From Sphingobium sp. EM0848 (lineage in GTDB: Bacteria > Pseudomonadota > Alphaproteobacteria > Sphingomonadales > Sphingomonadaceae), in assembly GCF_013375555.1 (NCBI RefSeq), contig NZ_JABXWB010000001.1:992001-1056000 (forward strand): a DNA stretch of 64,000 bases, given 5' to 3'. Each line of letters begins with the position of its first letter. Within the stretch, counting starts at the first letter, position 1. Shown here in pieces: positions 27,992 to 37,501 of the stretch. The notes beneath the pieces were generated by a model that made no database searches, was not told where the DNA came from, and was given only the letters and a program-made list of their open reading frames with translations. The translations under genes and the position numbers were made by a program.

Positions 27992-29395
27992 TCAGGCGGT
28001 TTCGATTTGCGTTTTCTTTTCCCCGTTGCGTTCGATGGCCATCAGCCGGGCGGTGAAGCTTTGCCGCCACCAGCTGATATCCTGCGTCTCCACGCTGTCC
28101 ATCATTGCGCGCCAGCGGCGCTTGCGTTCGTCGAGCGGCATGGACAGGGCGCGGTTGATGGCGTCGGACATTTCTTCCGGACTATAGGGGTTGATGAGCA
28201 GCGCGTCCTTGAGCTGCATCGCCGCGCCCGCGAAACGCGACAGGATGAGGACGCCGGGATTTTCCGGGTCCTGCGCGGCGACATATTCCTTCGCGACCAG
28301 GTTCATGCCATCGCGCAGCGGCGTCACCAGCCCGATCCGCGCGGCGCGGTAGATGCCCGCCAGCTTGTCGCGCGGATAGCCCTGGTTGACATAGCGGATC
28401 GGGGTCCAGTCGACATCGCTATATTCGCCGTTGATCCGTCCGGCGATGGCATCCAGCGTGGCGCGGATCTGCTGATAGCTTTCCACCTCCCCGCGGGAGG
28501 GCGGGGCGATCTGGGTCAGCACGACATTGCGATGCTGTCCGGGATGGTCCTTCAGGAAGCGGGCATAGCCGTTGAACCTCTCCTCCAGCCCCTTGCTGTA
28601 ATCGAGCCGGTCGACGCCCACGATCATCGCGCGGTCCTGCAAGGATCGGCGGACCTTTTCGGTCATGTCCCTGGCGGGTTCGCTGACGGCGGCCTGGGCA
28701 AATTCCTGCGCGTTGATGCCGATCGGGCAAGCAATCGCCTGAATGGTCCGGTTGCCGAGCGTCACATAATCGCCGTTCACCGACCCGTTCATTTCGCGTT
28801 CGACATAATGGCGGAAGGATTCCAGCCATTCTTCGGTATGAAAACCGACCACGTCATAGGCGAACATCGTCTGCACCAGCTTGCTATGATGGGGCAGGGA
28901 CACCAACAGGCGCGTGGGCGGCCAGGGAATGTGCAGGAAGAAGCCCATGCGGTTGTCATGTCCCCGGTCGCGCAGCATCTGGCCCAGCGGGATCATGTGA
29001 TAATCCTGTACCCAGATCACGTCTTCCGGCTCGATCAGGGGGCTGGTGGTGTCCGCGAAACGCTGATTGACGCGATTGTAGCCGCCTTCGAAATCGCGCT
29101 CATATTCCGCCAGGTCGATGCGGAAGTGGAACAGCGGCCAGAGCGTCTTGTTGGCATAGCCGTTATAATATTCGTCGACATCCTGTTCTTCGAGGTCGAT
29201 GGTCGCGGTCTTGACGCCTTCATCCTCCGCAAAACCGATCTGCCCGGTAAAATTCTCGGTGATTTCCCCCGACCAGCCGACCCAGATGCCACGGCTTTCG
29301 CGCAGGGCCTGGGACAGGGCAACCGCGAGGCCGCCCTGATTGCCGTTCTTGCCGGGGCGACTGACCCGGTTGGAAATGACGATCAGCCGGCTCAT
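27992..29395 (-). CDS. otsA: Trehalose-6-phosphate synthase
   Basis: 467 aa from ATG 29395 (MSRLIVISNRV). GT20 features are the SNRVSRPGKNGNQGGLAVAL loop, WVQDYHMIPLG, GVDRLDYSKGLEERF and LRDGMNLVAKEYVAAQ. It makes trehalose-6-phosphate from UDP-glucose and glucose-6-phosphate. ATG overlaps the stop of the GH15 gene by ATGA, and it is the last gene of the otsB-GH15-otsA operon. Trehalose is an osmotic and desiccation protectant. Confidence 0.95.
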   Translation of the reverse strand: MSRLIVISNRVSRPGKNGNQGGLAVALSQALRESRGIWVGWSGEITENFTGQIGFAEDEGVKTATIDLEEQDVDEYYNGYANKTLWPLFHFRIDLAEYERDFEGGYNRVNQRFADTTSPLIEPEDVIWVQDYHMIPLGQMLRDRGHDNRMGFFLHIPWPPTRLLVSLPHHSKLVQTMFAYDVVGFHTEEWLESFRHYVEREMNGSVNGDYVTLGNRTIQAIACPIGINAQEFAQAAVSEPARDMTEKVRRSLQDRAMIVGVDRLDYSKGLEERFNGYARFLKDHPGQHRNVVLTQIAPPSRGEVESYQQIRATLDAIAGRINGEYSDVDWTPIRYVNQGYPRDKLAGIYRAARIGLVTPLRDGMNLVAKEYVAAQDPENPGVLILSRFAGAAMQLKDALLINPYSPEEMSDAINRALSMPLDERKRRWRAMMDSVETQDISWWRQSFTARLMAIERNGEKKTQIETA

Positions 29396-31242
29396 CGCAT
29401 CACGCTCCACGGTTTGCTCAAGAGCACGGCGCAGTTGATGATGCCGACCAATGAGTAGGTTTGGGGATAATTCCCCCATAATTCCCCGCTGACGGGATCG
29501 ATATCCTCCGACAGCAGGCCGGCCGCGGTGCGGCGGGAAAGCATCTCCTCGAACAGGGTGCGGGCTTCGTCGGTGCGGCCGGTGCGGTGCAGCGCCTCGA
29601 CCAGCCAGAAAGTGCAGACGTTGAAGGCCGTGACCGGCTCTCCGAAATCATCGGGCGTGCTGTAGCGAAGCATGTCGTTGCCGCGCCGCAAATCCTTTTC
29701 CAGCGCCTTCAGCGTGCCGACGAACATGGGATTGTCGGCGGTCAGGAAGCGGAGGTCGAGCAATTGGAGCAGCGAGGCGTCGCGGGCATCATCCTCGAAA
29801 GTGGCGGAGATGGCGTTGCTGCCGGAACGCCAGGCGGATTGCAGGATGCGGGCCTTCATGACCTCCGCCCGCTCGCGCCAATGGGTTTCGCGTTCGGTGA
29901 GGCCCAGCGCGACGGCGGCATGGGAAAGGCGATCGCACGCCGCCCAGCACATGACCGCGCTATAGCTGTGCACATGGGCGCGGGTGCGCAGTTCCCAAAG
30001 GCCCGCGTCGGGCTGGTCATAGACTTGCCAGGCGCGTTCGCCGACGGCCTCCAGCGCTTCGAAATCGGACATGCCGGCCATGCGCAGCAGCCGCTGATCG
30101 ATGAAGCCCTGAACGGAGGACAGCACGATCTGGCCATAGGCGTCATGCTGGATCTGCGAATAGGCGGCATTGCCCACGCGCACCGGCCCCATGCCGCGAT
30201 AGCCCGGAAGGCAGGCGGCTTCGCGTTCCTCCAGCGTGGCATTGCCGCGCACGTCGTAGAGCGGCTGGATATGCCCGCCACGCGCGCTGTCCACGATGTT
30301 GCGCAGATAGACGAGATAGCTTTCCAGGACATCGAGCGCGCCGAGCCGGTTCAGCGCCTCGACCGTATAATAGGCGTCCCTGATCCAGCAGTAGCGATAG
30401 TCCCAGTTGCGTCCGCTGTCCGCATGTTCGGGAATGCTGGTGGTCAGCGCGGCGACGATCGCGCCGGTTTCCTCATGCTGGCAGAGCTTGAGCGTGATGG
30501 CGGAGCGGATGACCGCCTCCTGCCATTCGGCCGGGATGGCAAGGCCGCGCACCCACATCCGCCATTCCAGGATCGTGTCGTCCAGCATCCGCTCGACGGC
30601 GGGACGCAAGGCGTCGGAAAAGCTTTCATCCGGTCCCATGAAGAAATGCATGTCATGCTCCAGACGGAACCAGCTTTCCTGGGAAATCAGGCCGATGGGC
30701 GCATTGGTCGAGACGCGCATCGCCATATAGGACAGCACCAGCCGGATATGGTTGGAGCCATAGCTGATCGGCACTTTTTCCGAATGCCAACTGGTCGTCG
30801 GGCGCAGTCTTACGCGGATGCGCGGGCTGCCCGCCATGGGGCGCACGACGCGCGCGAAGGCGACGGGGCGGTACATGCGACCCTGATGCTTGTGGCGCGG
30901 GCAGAAATCATACAGTTCGATCGCATTGCCCTGCGCATCGATCTGGCGGGTGACAAGGATCGGCGTATTGCGGATATAATGCTGTTCGATCTTTACGCAG
31001 TTTTCCAGTTCGATCGCCCAGAAGCCGCGCGCCTCCGCCGTGTCCCATGCCTTGTCGTCCAGCAGGGCCGAAAAGACCGGATCTCCGTCCACGCGGGGCA
31101 CGCAGGCCCATATCATCCGGCCGGCGCGGTCGATCAGCGCGGATGCCTGGCAATTGCCGATGGGCCAGAGGTCGAGCGTGCGCTCCGCCTTGCCTGAATT
31201 GTCGTTTTTTCGAGTGGCTATCGAACCGACCCCCTTGTTCAT
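29392..31242 (-). CDS. Glycoside hydrolase family 15 protein (glucoamylase/trehalase-like)
   Basis: 616 aa. An N-terminal beta-rich domain (LDLWPIGNCQASALIDRAGR) is followed by an (alpha/alpha)6 catalytic domain from about 240, with RNWDYRYCWIRDAYYTVEAL and, at the C-terminal end, LLSEDIDPVSGELWGNYPQ, the usual region of the catalytic base. GH15 members include glucoamylases and the acid trehalases of actinobacteria. Placement between otsB and otsA, with an ATGA overlap to otsA, suggests it acts on trehalose or on alpha-glucans in the same pathway. The exact substrate is inferred only. Confidence 0.88.
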   Translation of the reverse strand: MNKGVGSIATRKNDNSGKAERTLDLWPIGNCQASALIDRAGRMIWACVPRVDGDPVFSALLDDKAWDTAEARGFWAIELENCVKIEQHYIRNTPILVTRQIDAQGNAIELYDFCPRHKHQGRMYRPVAFARVVRPMAGSPRIRVRLRPTTSWHSEKVPISYGSNHIRLVLSYMAMRVSTNAPIGLISQESWFRLEHDMHFFMGPDESFSDALRPAVERMLDDTILEWRMWVRGLAIPAEWQEAVIRSAITLKLCQHEETGAIVAALTTSIPEHADSGRNWDYRYCWIRDAYYTVEALNRLGALDVLESYLVYLRNIVDSARGGHIQPLYDVRGNATLEEREAACLPGYRGMGPVRVGNAAYSQIQHDAYGQIVLSSVQGFIDQRLLRMAGMSDFEALEAVGERAWQVYDQPDAGLWELRTRAHVHSYSAVMCWAACDRLSHAAVALGLTERETHWRERAEVMKARILQSAWRSGSNAISATFEDDARDASLLQLLDLRFLTADNPMFVGTLKALEKDLRRGNDMLRYSTPDDFGEPVTAFNVCTFWLVEALHRTGRTDEARTLFEEMLSRRTAAGLLSEDIDPVSGELWGNYPQTYSLVGIINCAVLLSKPWSVMR

Positions 31243-31269
31243 GCATGACAGGGGCGCCGGATCATCGGA

Positions 31270-32034
31270 TCAGTCGATGCCAGCGAACCCTTGGGAAAGA
31301 TAATGCCTGACGGCCGCAACCTGTTCCAAGGAGAATGCGGCGAGCGTCGGCCTGGGCGCGCCGACGAGAATGCCCGCCCCGCCCAGTTCGCGCGCCGCGG
31401 CAAAGCCTTCCTCGTCTGTCACATCGTCTCCGATGAAAAGCGGTTTTCCGCCCGCCATGGGGGGCTTTTGCATCAGGGTGCGAAGGGCGCTGCCCTTGTC
31501 GGCGCCGCCGGGCCGCAGTTCGTAGAGCATCTTGCCGGGCTGCAGGGCGAGGCCGAGACGATCCGCCAGCTGTTCAGCGAGAATGCCCGCATCCCGACCC
31601 CATTGCGGAGCGCCCCGGAAATGCAGCCCGACGCTGATCGTCTTGCGTTCGACCAGCAGGCCGGGCTTGCCGGACGCAAAGCTGTGGAATGCGGCCTCCG
31701 CCTCGTTGATGGCGGGCAGGCGGCGGGGGGCGTCGACCATGCCTCCGGGGGTGGCGAACTCCAGCCCATGGGTGCCGGCCAGCAGGAAGTCGCCGAAGCC
31801 GAAATCATGCAGGGTCGCCACCGAACGTCCGCTGACGATGGCGAGGCGGCCGTGCAGCCGATCCCGCAGGCGGGCAAGTAGGGTCAGCAGCGCATCATCG
31901 ACCTCAACGCCATCGGGCGTATCGGCAATCGGGGCGAGCGTGCCGTCGAAGTCGAGGAATAATGCAGCCCCGTTCAGCAGCGCGGGCGGCGGAACGGGTA
32001 AATCGGGAACAGCGGAAAGACAGGACTCGGGCAC
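31270..32034 (-). CDS. otsB: Trehalose-6-phosphate phosphatase
   Basis: 254 aa from GTG 32034. HAD phosphatase motifs are present: I in ALFLDFDGTLAPIADTP, II in LAIVSGRSVATL, III/IV in GKPLFIGDDVTDEEGF, with the GTHGLE loop. It removes phosphate from trehalose-6-phosphate. The start is uncertain: the frame stays open far upstream without an ATG, and GTG 32034 gives the usual family length but has only a weak ribosome-binding site. The stop lies 27 bp before the GH15 start. Confidence 0.9.
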   Translation of the reverse strand: MPESCLSAVPDLPVPPPALLNGAALFLDFDGTLAPIADTPDGVEVDDALLTLLARLRDRLHGRLAIVSGRSVATLHDFGFGDFLLAGTHGLEFATPGGMVDAPRRLPAINEAEAAFHSFASGKPGLLVERKTISVGLHFRGAPQWGRDAGILAEQLADRLGLALQPGKMLYELRPGGADKGSALRTLMQKPPMAGGKPLFIGDDVTDEEGFAAARELGGAGILVGAPRPTLAAFSLEQVAAVRHYLSQGFAGID

Positions 32035-32104
32035 GCGTGCAAGGTGGAGCCTGACGCGGAATGTGCAAGTCCCGTCGGATGGTCTGCTCGATTTTTGCGG
32101 GCTT

Positions 32105-32251
32105 TCATCGCCCTTTCTCGCTCCATGGCGCCGACCAGGCGATGCGGTGCAGCGTGCAGAAGGGCTGCATGATGGTCGCGAAAAGCTGCGCCAGCAAAGC
32201 GTGGTTCTCATGGCCGTGGGGGCACAGCCGGGCGTCGTCCGACAAGCGCAT
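32105..32251 (-). CDS. Small ORF (48 aa) leading the trehalose operon
   Basis: MRLSDDARLCPHGHENHALL opens a 48-residue frame. AAGGA lies exactly 7 nt before its ATG (32251-32249), a stronger site than that of otsB. The frame is also open upstream to 32341. It ends 70 bp before otsB. It carries two Cys and four His but no recognised domain. It may be a real small protein or a leader peptide for otsB. Confidence 0.4.
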   Translation of the reverse strand: MRLSDDARLCPHGHENHALLAQLFATIMQPFCTLHRIAWSAPWSEKGR

Positions 32252-32382
32252 GATGTAATCCTTTTTCCCATGAATGAAATCGCGAAATGCTTTTGTTTCG
32301 CTGGACCTTTTATCGCGCATTTCCGTAACGGCCGCCAACAAAAGGGTGGACGGGATATATAAGGCTGACTTGTCAGAAATGG

Positions 32383-33303
32383 ATGAGCCAGCTTCCGCCG
32401 CTTTCCGCCGTTCGTGTGTTTGAAGCCGCTGCCCGGCTGGAGAATTTTACCGCCGCCGCGCAGGAATTGGGAATGACCCAGGCGGCGGTCAGCTATCAGG
32501 TGAAGTTGCTGGAAGAGCGATTGGGCCTCAGCCTGTTCCAGCGGGCGGGGCGCAAGGTGGCGCTGACCGACAAGGGGCGGGAGATCGCCCCCATCCTCAC
32601 CCGCGCCTTCGACCAGATGCGACAAGGGTTCGCCGCCCTGACGCAGGATCATTCGACGGTACTGACGATCAGTTGCTCCAACAGTTTCGCGCATCTCTGG
32701 CTGGCGCCGCGGATCGGGGCCTTTCAGATGTTGCAACCTGAATTGGCGGTACGGATCGACGCGACGGATCGGGTGGTGGACTTCGCTCGCGACGGCGTGG
32801 ATGTCGCGATACGCGGAGGGCAGGGTGAATGGCCGGGGGTAGAGGCGAAGCTGCTGACCCATAACCGGCTGGCGCCTCTGTGCAGTCCCGGCTGGCTGGC
32901 GAAGAACGGGCCGATTGCCGATGCCTGCGCGCTGCACGCCATGCCGCGCCTCTCGCCGGACGATATGTGGTGGCATGAATGGTTCGCGGCGATGGCGGTG
33001 GAGGGCAAGGACGAAGCGCTGCCGCCGGGGATTGCGCTTGATTCCCAGGTGATGGAGGGGCGCGCGGCCATGGCCGGGCAGGGGGTCGCCATCGTCAACC
33101 TCTTCATGTGGAAGGCGGAGGTCGAGGCGGGGCTGCTGGTGGAGGCGGTGTCATCCTATGTGCAGGAGCGGGCGAGCTATTGGGTGGTCTATCCGCCCCA
33201 CGCCCGCAACACGCCCAAGGTGAAGGCTTTTCGCGACTGGATCAGTGCGGAATTTGCCAGGGAGATTGCGGCTGATCCCGAAGCACGGTTTCTGCCGCGC
33301 TAA
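32383..33303 (+). CDS. LysR-family regulator (GcvA-like)
   Basis: 306 aa. N-terminal winged helix (PPLSAVRVFEAAARLENFTAAAQELGMTQAAVSYQVKLLEERLG, written here as the family's opening) with the GcvA-type LSAVRVFEAAARL start, and a C-terminal effector domain (VLTISCSNSFAHLWLAPRIG). It is divergent from the trehalose operon, with about 130 bp between it and the small ORF. It may control itself or its neighbours; the effector is unknown. Confidence 0.9.
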   Translation: MSQLPPLSAVRVFEAAARLENFTAAAQELGMTQAAVSYQVKLLEERLGLSLFQRAGRKVALTDKGREIAPILTRAFDQMRQGFAALTQDHSTVLTISCSNSFAHLWLAPRIGAFQMLQPELAVRIDATDRVVDFARDGVDVAIRGGQGEWPGVEAKLLTHNRLAPLCSPGWLAKNGPIADACALHAMPRLSPDDMWWHEWFAAMAVEGKDEALPPGIALDSQVMEGRAAMAGQGVAIVNLFMWKAEVEAGLLVEAVSSYVQERASYWVVYPPHARNTPKVKAFRDWISAEFAREIAADPEARFLPR

Positions 33304-33364
33304 GCCTGCGATTTAGAGAACAAAAGGGAGTGAAACTTCGTTTCCGTTTTATCGCGGCGCTGCT

Positions 33365-35665
33365 ATGCCCGTCTCGATGACCGATTTTCGCGACCCGTTC
33401 GACGCTATCAAGGATCACCCGTTCGACGATGCGCTGTCCCAGCGCTATCTCGTCTATGCCCTCTCCACCATTACCGCGCGGTCGCTGCCTGACCTGCGCG
33501 ACGGATTGAAGCCGGTGCATCGGCGGCTGCTCTGGGCCATGCGGCTGCTCCGGATGGAGCCGGGCGGGGCTTCGCCTGATGTGCTGGTCGCCAATCCGGC
33601 GCGGAACACCACCGGCTACAAGAAATGTGCCCGCGTTGTGGGGGACGTCATCGGCAAATATCACCCGCATGGCGATACCTCTGTCTATGACGCGATGGTG
33701 CGCCTGGCGCAGGACTTCTCGCTGCGCACGCCGCTGGTCGATGGGCAGGGCAATTTCGGTAATATCGACGGCGATAATGCGGCGGCCATGCGCTATACCG
33801 AAGCGCGGCTGACGCAGGCGGCAGCCGACCTGATGGCGGGGCTGGACGAGGGCACTGTCGAGTTTCGCCCGACCTATAATGGCGAAGATCAGGAGCCGGA
33901 GGTTTTTCCCGGCCTCTTCCCGAACCTGCTGGCCAATGGCGCCAGCGGCATCGCGGTCGGCATGGCGACCAGCATTCCGCCGCATAATGTTTCCGAACTG
34001 ATCGATGCGGCCAGCCTGCTGATCGACAATCCCGATGCCGAACATGCGGAACTGATGCAGATCGTGCGCGGGCCGGATTTCCCGACCGGTGGCGTACTGG
34101 TGGACAGTGCCTCCATTATTTCAGAGGCTTATGTGACGGGGCGCGGATCGTTTCGAACCCGCGCGCGCTGGCACAAGGAGGATGGCGGGCGTGGCACCTG
34201 GGTCGCAGTGGTCACGCAAATCCCCTTCCAGGTTCAGAAGTCCAAGTTGATCGAGCAGATCGCAGTCCTGATCAACGACAAGAAACTGCCGATCCTGGCC
34301 GATGTGCGGGACGAGAGCGACGAGCAAATTCGCATCGTCATCGAACCCCGCGCCCGGACCGTGGACCCGGATGTGCTGATGGACAGCCTGTTCCGGCTGA
34401 CCGATCTGGAGAACCGTTTCCCGCTGAACCTCAACGTACTGGATGCCACGCGCACGCCGCGGGTGCTGGGCCTTAAGCCTGTGCTCATCGAATGGCTGAA
34501 GCATCAGATCGACGTGTTGGTGAAGCGCGCGCAGCACCGGCTGGACAAGATCGCTGCGCGGCTGGAACTGCTCGACGGCTATATCATCGCCTATCTCAAC
34601 CTCGACCGGGTGATCGAGATCATCCGCACCGAGGATGAACCGAAAGAGGTGATGATGGCCGAGTTCGGCCTGACCGACCGGCAGGCCGAGGCGATCCTGA
34701 ACATGCGGCTGCGCAGCTTGCGCAAGCTGGAGGAAATGGAACTGCGGCGCGAGCATTCGGAACTGCTGAAGGAACGCGACGAACTGACCAAGCTGGTCGA
34801 AAGCCCGGCGCGGCAGCGGACACGGCTGAAGAAAGACCTGGCTGACCTGCGCAAGCGCTATTCGCCCGACAGTGACTTCGGTAAGCGGCGCACCCTGGTC
34901 GAGGAAGCGGCGCCGGCCCGCGAAATCCCGCTGGAGGCGATGATCGAGAAGGAACCGATCACCGTGATCCTGTCCGAACGTGGCTGGATCAGGGCGATGA
35001 GCGGGCATCGCGATCTGGCCTCGGCCGACACGCTGAAGTTCAAGGAAGGCGACGGTCCGATGATCGCCTTCCACGCGCAGACGACCGACAAACTGCTGCT
35101 GGCGACCGAGACGGGCCGTATTTTCACGCTCGGCGCCGACAAGTTGCCGGGCGGTCGCGGTTTCGGCGATCCGGTGCGGTCGCTGGTCGATATGGACGGG
35201 ACCGGCAATATCATCGCCCTGATGCCTGCGCGGACGGGTGGCGAGCTGTTGCTGGCCGCTTCGGATGGGCGTGGTTTCGTGGCGGCGGTGGCCGATGTGA
35301 TCGCCGAAACGCGCAAGGGCAAGCAGGTGGTGAATGTGCGGACCGGCGCGAAGCTTTCCGTCGTGCATCCGATCGCGTCGGAGGCGGACAGCGTTGCAGT
35401 GGTTGGGGAAAACCGCAAATTGCTGGTCTTTTCGCTGACTGAAATGCCGCGCATGGCCCGTGGGCAGGGTGTACAGATGCAGCGCTATCGCGACGGCGGT
35501 TTGTCCGATGCGATCGCCTTCCGCCTGTCCGATGGGCTGAGTTGGGCCATGGGTGGCGATAGCGGGCGGACGCGGACGGAAACGGATATGACGCCATGGC
35601 GCGTGGCGCGCGGTGCGGCGGGCCGTATGCCGCCCACGGGTTTTCCGCGCGATAACCGTTTCTGA
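33365..35665 (+). CDS. parC: DNA topoisomerase IV subunit A
   Basis: 766 aa. Breakage-reunion domain with [40 protein letters not shown] and the active-site Tyr in [11 protein letters not shown]. GyrA-like beta-propeller repeats follow from about 500. ParC length (GyrA is usually over 850 aa) and absence of a full GyrA box support ParC. It works with ParE (13241-15217) to decatenate chromosomes. ATG 33377 is an alternative start. In the quinolone-resistance region the usual Ser is Thr and the usual Glu is Asp. Confidence 0.95.
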   Translation: MPVSMTDFRDPFDAIKDHPFDDALSQRYLVYALSTITARSLPDLRDGLKPVHRRLLWAMRLLRMEPGGASPDVLVANPARNTTGYKKCARVVGDVIGKYHPHGDTSVYDAMVRLAQDFSLRTPLVDGQGNFGNIDGDNAAAMRYTEARLTQAAADLMAGLDEGTVEFRPTYNGEDQEPEVFPGLFPNLLANGASGIAVGMATSIPPHNVSELIDAASLLIDNPDAEHAELMQIVRGPDFPTGGVLVDSASIISEAYVTGRGSFRTRARWHKEDGGRGTWVAVVTQIPFQVQKSKLIEQIAVLINDKKLPILADVRDESDEQIRIVIEPRARTVDPDVLMDSLFRLTDLENRFPLNLNVLDATRTPRVLGLKPVLIEWLKHQIDVLVKRAQHRLDKIAARLELLDGYIIAYLNLDRVIEIIRTEDEPKEVMMAEFGLTDRQAEAILNMRLRSLRKLEEMELRREHSELLKERDELTKLVESPARQRTRLKKDLADLRKRYSPDSDFGKRRTLVEEAAPAREIPLEAMIEKEPITVILSERGWIRAMSGHRDLASADTLKFKEGDGPMIAFHAQTTDKLLLATETGRIFTLGADKLPGGRGFGDPVRSLVDMDGTGNIIALMPARTGGELLLAASDGRGFVAAVADVIAETRKGKQVVNVRTGAKLSVVHPIASEADSVAVVGENRKLLVFSLTEMPRMARGQGVQMQRYRDGGLSDAIAFRLSDGLSWAMGGDSGRTRTETDMTPWRVARGAAGRMPPTGFPRDNRF

Positions 35666-35749
35666 TTGACGGTTTTTTCGCTATCATCGTATCGAAATCG
35701 GGAAAATTGTTTCCCGAAAATTTACCCATTGGCCCTATCGCCGGGGCTT

Positions 35750-37501
35750 ATGGAATCCATGTCGATGCGCAATCGTTCAGACGATACGGAGAAAATCGGG
35801 CTCATTAACGGGGCTGACGATGCGCATCTGTCGCACGGTGTCGCGATACGTGACTGGTTGGTTGCATTGCCGCACGCGGCAGCGGTCTTTTCCTATAAAG
35901 ACAATGTCTTCTCGATCATTGCTACCAATGCGTCGTTCGGCCGACATTTCGTTTCGAGCATCGAGGAGGGAAAGCAAAGCCCCCATGCGGCGGAATGGCG
36001 CAAGCGCATCCTCCATTGCGCGCAATCGGAAAATTTGCCCGAAAGCTTTGAGCTTCGGCGCGAAGGAAAATTGGGGCCGGAATTTTTCTTCTGCACCGTT
36101 GGGCGATTGCCCGAAGCGGAAGGGCAGCCCAATCTGTTCCTGTTCACAGCGCTGGACCGGACCAGCGACCGAGCCATCGAAAAGAATCTGCGGCGGGAAT
36201 TGCTGTCAGACGGCCTGACCGCCTTGCCCAATCGCACCGGTTTTGGCGAGGAAATTGAAGACCGGCTGGCCAATATGCCCTGGCCGGAAAATGCCCAGTT
36301 CGGCATCATCGCCATTGATCTCAGCCGGTTCAGCCGGGTCAACGAGTCGCTGGGGCCGATGGCGGGTGATGAACTGCTGATCACTGTGGCCAAGCGGTTG
36401 AAGTCCAGCCTGCGTCAGGGCGATGTGCTGGCGCGTATCGGTGGCAATGATTTCGCAATTTTTGCGCGTTTGAACAATGGGTTATCTGATGTTCTTCAGA
36501 TTGTTCAGCGGATCAAGGATGCGCTCAGCTATCCGATTCGGTTGAGCGATTTGCAGATTCGCGTCGATTGCGCGATCGGCTGTGCGCTGTCGATCAGCCT
36601 GTCCGATGACCCCGAGGATGTGGTGCGCAAGGCGCAGGCCGCAGTGAAGATTGCCAAGCGTAGCGGCAAGGTCGAAATCTATCGTAACGGCGTGCTCAAG
36701 GAAGCGCAGCGGCGATTTTCGGTGGAAAGCCGGTTACGCGATGCGCTGGCGCAGGGTGGATTGAACCTGGCCTTCCAGCCGCTGATCCACTTGCAGACGG
36801 GTGAGATCACCGGTTTCGAAGCACTGGCGCGCTGGGATGACGAGGAACTGGGTCATGTATCGCCCGTTGAGTTCATCGCGGTGGCGGAGGAAAGCGGACT
36901 CATCACGCAATTGGGGCGTTGGGCAGCCTATGAGGCGGCGCAGACGCTGAGCCGATGGGATACGAAATTCGGCCAGCCGCTGCCGGTGGGCGTCAACGTG
37001 AACCTGTCGCCCATTCAGATGGCGCGCGACGATGTCGCTTCTATGTTCGAGGAGGCGCTGCGTTATTCGGGTATTTCGGGCAACCGGCTGACCGCCGAAC
37101 TGACGGAGAGCGCGATTGTCGCTGACCCCGAAAAGGCGCGGAAGCTGCTTTTCGCGCTCAAGGACCTGCACATGCCGATCGCCATGGACGATTTCGGTAC
37201 GGGCTATTCGAATCTTGCCAGCCTGCACAGCCTGCCGATCGACATTTTGAAGATCGACCGCAGTTTCGTCAGTTCCATGCTGGAGGATCGCGACAAGGAA
37301 ATCATGGTGCGGGCCATATTGTCATTGGCCGAATCGCTGGGCCTGCACGTTACCGCAGAAGGGATCGAGACCCAGCAACTGGCCCATGCGCTCCAGAATC
37401 TGGGCTGCTGGCAGGGGCAGGGCTATTATTTCGCCCGGCCCATGACGGAGGCCGAGGCCTTCGACTATTGGCGCGCCCGCTGGAATTTCGAGACGATCTG
37501 A
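35750..37501 (+). CDS. c-di-GMP protein with degenerate GGDEF and intact EAL domain
   Basis: 583 aa from ATG 35750 (others at 35759 and 35765). A PAS-like N-terminus (about 25-130) is followed by a GGDEF domain whose signature reads GGNDF, and an EAL domain with conserved FEALARW, NLSPIQ, MDDFGTGYSNLASL, KIDRSFV, AEGIET and GQGYYFARP. By family rules the cyclase is probably inactive, while the phosphodiesterase has the metal and catalytic residues. No membrane helix is seen, so it is cytosolic. It follows parC by 84 bp, and its last 37 bp overlap the convergent cca. It could lower c-di-GMP and so affect the adhesin locus; that link is inference. Confidence 0.88.
   Translation: MESMSMRNRSDDTEKIGLINGADDAHLSHGVAIRDWLVALPHAAAVFSYKDNVFSIIATNASFGRHFVSSIEEGKQSPHAAEWRKRILHCAQSENLPESFELRREGKLGPEFFFCTVGRLPEAEGQPNLFLFTALDRTSDRAIEKNLRRELLSDGLTALPNRTGFGEEIEDRLANMPWPENAQFGIIAIDLSRFSRVNESLGPMAGDELLITVAKRLKSSLRQGDVLARIGGNDFAIFARLNNGLSDVLQIVQRIKDALSYPIRLSDLQIRVDCAIGCALSISLSDDPEDVVRKAQAAVKIAKRSGKVEIYRNGVLKEAQRRFSVESRLRDALAQGGLNLAFQPLIHLQTGEITGFEALARWDDEELGHVSPVEFIAVAEESGLITQLGRWAAYEAAQTLSRWDTKFGQPLPVGVNVNLSPIQMARDDVASMFEEALRYSGISGNRLTAELTESAIVADPEKARKLLFALKDLHMPIAMDDFGTGYSNLASLHSLPIDILKIDRSFVSSMLEDRDKEIMVRAILSLAESLGLHVTAEGIETQQLAHALQNLGCWQGQGYYFARPMTEAEAFDYWRARWNFETI

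Noticed and set aside
35750..37501. LapD receptor for the LapG-like protease
   Set aside because: It has GGDEF/EAL domains but no membrane helices, periplasmic domain or HAMP.
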